64,000 nt of DNA from Natronobacterium gregoryi SP2 (GTDB lineage: Archaea; Halobacteriota; Halobacteria; Halobacteriales; Natrialbaceae), in NCBI RefSeq assembly GCF_000230715.2, contig NC_019792.1, positions 2,542,001 through 2,606,000 of the forward strand. Reading direction: 5' to 3'. Positions 62,705 through 64,000 of this stretch are shown piece by piece (the first letter of the stretch is position 1; every line of letters starts with the position of its first letter). The notes below the pieces were generated by a model that was given only the letters and a program-made list of their open reading frames with translations, had not been told where the DNA came from and did no database searches. Position numbers and translations under genes: made by a program.

Positions 62705-64000
62705 ATGTCACAGCAAACCAGGACGCAGACGAACAAGCACTACATCGGCGGCGAGTGGACTGACGGCAGTGGCTCTGAGACGTTCGAAAGTGAAAACCCT
62801 GCGACGGGCGAGACACTCGCGGAGTTTCACCGAGGAACAGAGGACGACGTCGACGCCGCACTCGAGGCCGCAGAGGACGCTTTCGAGGAGTGGCGCGAGC
62901 TGTCCTACATCGACCGCGCGGAGTACCTCTGGGACATCTACCACGAACTTCGGGAGCGACACGAGGAACTCGGCGAGATCGTCTCCAAAGAGTGTGGCAA
63001 AGAGATTAGTGAAGGAAAAGCCGACGTCACCGAAGCTTGGCACATGGTGGAGTGGGCTGCGGGCAATGCCCGTCATCCCCACGGCGACGTGGTCCCGAGC
63101 GAGGTCGGGAGCAAGGACGCCTACATGCGCCGGAAGCCACGGGGCGTTGTCGGCTGTATCACGCCGTGGAACTTCCCGGTCGCGATCCCGTTCTGGCACA
63201 TGGCCATCGCGCTCGTCGAGGGGAACACGGTCGTCTGGAAGCCCGCCGAACAGACGCCGTGGTGTGGCCAGATCATCGCCGAGATGATGGCGGACGCCGG
63301 CATCCCCGACGGCGTCTTCAACATGGTACAGGGCTTTGGCGACGCCGGTGGCGCGATCAGCGACGACAGTCGCGTCGACACCGTGCTCTTCACCGGCTCC
63401 GCGGAGGTCGGTCAGGAGATCGCCAGCAAGGTCGGCGGCGAACCCGGCAAGCTCGCGGCCTGCGAGATGGGCGGCAAGAACGGCATCGTCATTACTGAGG
63501 AAGCCAACCTCGACATCGCCGTCCACTCCGCCGTGATGTCGAGTTTCAAGACGACCGGGCAACGCTGTGTCTCCTCCGAGCGCCTGATCGTCCACGAGGA
63601 CATCTACGACGAGTTCAAAGAACGGTTCGTCGACATCGCCGAGGACGTCGCCGTCGGCGACCCGCTCGAGGAGGACACGTTCATGGGGCCGGCCATCGAG
63701 GGCGACCACGTCGAGAAGATCCGCAAGCACAACGAACTCGCCCGGAAGGAAGGCGCGAACGTGCTGGTCGACCGGTTCGAACTCGCCGAAGACGAGATTC
63801 CCGACGGCCACGCCGAGGGCCACTGGGTCGGTCCGTTCGTCTACGAGATCGACTACGAAACCGACCTGCGCTGTCTGAAAGAGGAGTGTTTCGGCCCGCA
63901 CGTCGCCTTGCTCGAGTACTCGGGTGACATCGAAGACGCCGTCGAGATCCACAACGACACGCCCTACGGGCTCGCGGGCGCAGTCGTCTCCGAGGACTAC
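62705..64000 (+). CDS. aldehyde dehydrogenase, cut by window end
   Basis: 432 codons are visible from ATG 62705 to the window edge; about 80-100 residues should follow. NAD(P)-dependent ALDH motifs: CITPWNFPVAIPFWHM (cofactor), FTGSAEVGQEIAS, CEMGGKNGIVI (general base Glu) and TTGQRCVSSERLIV with the catalytic Cys. It oxidises an aldehyde to a carboxylate; its length and AGNARHPHGD segment fit the broad ALDH superfamily, substrate unknown. The long minus-strand frame over it is a codon-phase shadow. Confidence 0.9.
   Translation, partial: MSQQTRTQTNKHYIGGEWTDGSGSETFESENPATGETLAEFHRGTEDDVDAALEAAEDAFEEWRELSYIDRAEYLWDIYHELRERHEELGEIVSKECGKEISEGKADVTEAWHMVEWAAGNARHPHGDVVPSEVGSKDAYMRRKPRGVVGCITPWNFPVAIPFWHMAIALVEGNTVVWKPAEQTPWCGQIIAEMMADAGIPDGVFNMVQGFGDAGGAISDDSRVDTVLFTGSAEVGQEIASKVGGEPGKLAACEMGGKNGIVITEEANLDIAVHSAVMSSFKTTGQRCVSSERLIVHEDIYDEFKERFVDIAEDVAVGDPLEEDTFMGPAIEGDHVEKIRKHNELARKEGANVLVDRFELAEDEIPDGHAEGHWVGPFVYEIDYETDLRCLKEECFGPHVALLEYSGDIEDAVEIHNDTPYGLAGAVVSEDY

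Noticed and set aside
62708-63952. 414-codon minus-strand frame opposite the aldehyde dehydrogenase
   Set aside because: Its plus-strand partner has all ALDH motifs; the reverse frame is a codon-phase mirror.

Overview
The window is from a halophilic archaeon (class Halobacteria). Evidence: very acidic proteins, archaeal TATA boxes with many leaderless starts, GTG/TTG starts, and archaeal-type genes (a TFB-like factor, PCNA, Mre11/Rad50, HerA/NurA, archease and RtcB). I cannot fix the genus from sequence alone.

Positions 1 to about 56,578 look like a large accessory island. Its right edge is marked by a 41-bp copy of the 3' part of a tRNA-Glu(CTC) gene, from anticodon loop to discriminator base, with no 5' half. 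This is the usual scar of tRNA-targeted integration. Right of it (56.7-64 kb) lies ordinary chromosome: a DUF2250-like HTH protein, a SAM methyltransferase, an Fe-S cryptochrome/photolyase, archease, RtcB and a cut-off aldehyde dehydrogenase. A small IS200/IS605 (tnpB-type) 3' relic sits next to the photolyase gene.

The island is dense in nucleases and defence-like genes, several of them decaying. 0.2-6.9 kb: PD-(D/E)XK-type genes (a KOW-like fusion, a NucS/DUF91 relic, a DUF4268 gene broken by one base, a small nuclease, an Mrr-like protein) and an unexplained pair with a giant acidic protein. 7.1-18.4 kb: a tight mre11-rad50-nurA-X-herA operon, then a convergent PLD-nuclease/AAA ATPase fusion. 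18.7-23.3 kb: an IS1595-type element, small hypotheticals, an HNH gene clipped by an IS4-type insertion, and the tail of an adenine methyltransferase. 23.7-27.0 kb: a PLD-SNF2 helicase left without its methyltransferase. 27.2-33.3 kb: a divergent small HTH gene and a seven-gene translationally coupled operon with diverged Cas7-like and Cas5-like proteins plus a DEDD exonuclease and no CRISPR array, followed by an HNH gene. This fits the haloarchaeal HRAMP-type derived class 1 CRISPR system. Two 22-bp palindromes lie between the divergent genes. 33.5-46 kb: regulators, a TFB-like factor overlapping an HNH nuclease with four Cys/His repeats, a CoiA-like nuclease, an HsdR-N-like protein, an ADP-ribosylglycohydrolase/HAD-HEAT pair and relics. 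46-56.3 kb: a diverged PCNA, a large transposase, a 1681-residue GHKL-ATPase/DUF3883 protein, the second IS4-type copy and an AT-rich orphan gene.

Two 1068-bp IS4-type copies lie in opposite orientation about 32 kb apart. The right one has a perfect 6-bp target duplication. The left one has none, and it joins two truncated genes, which implies a deletion there. The IS4-type transposase gene, and to a lesser degree the IS1595-type one, contain a striking series of perfect hairpins within the coding sequence.
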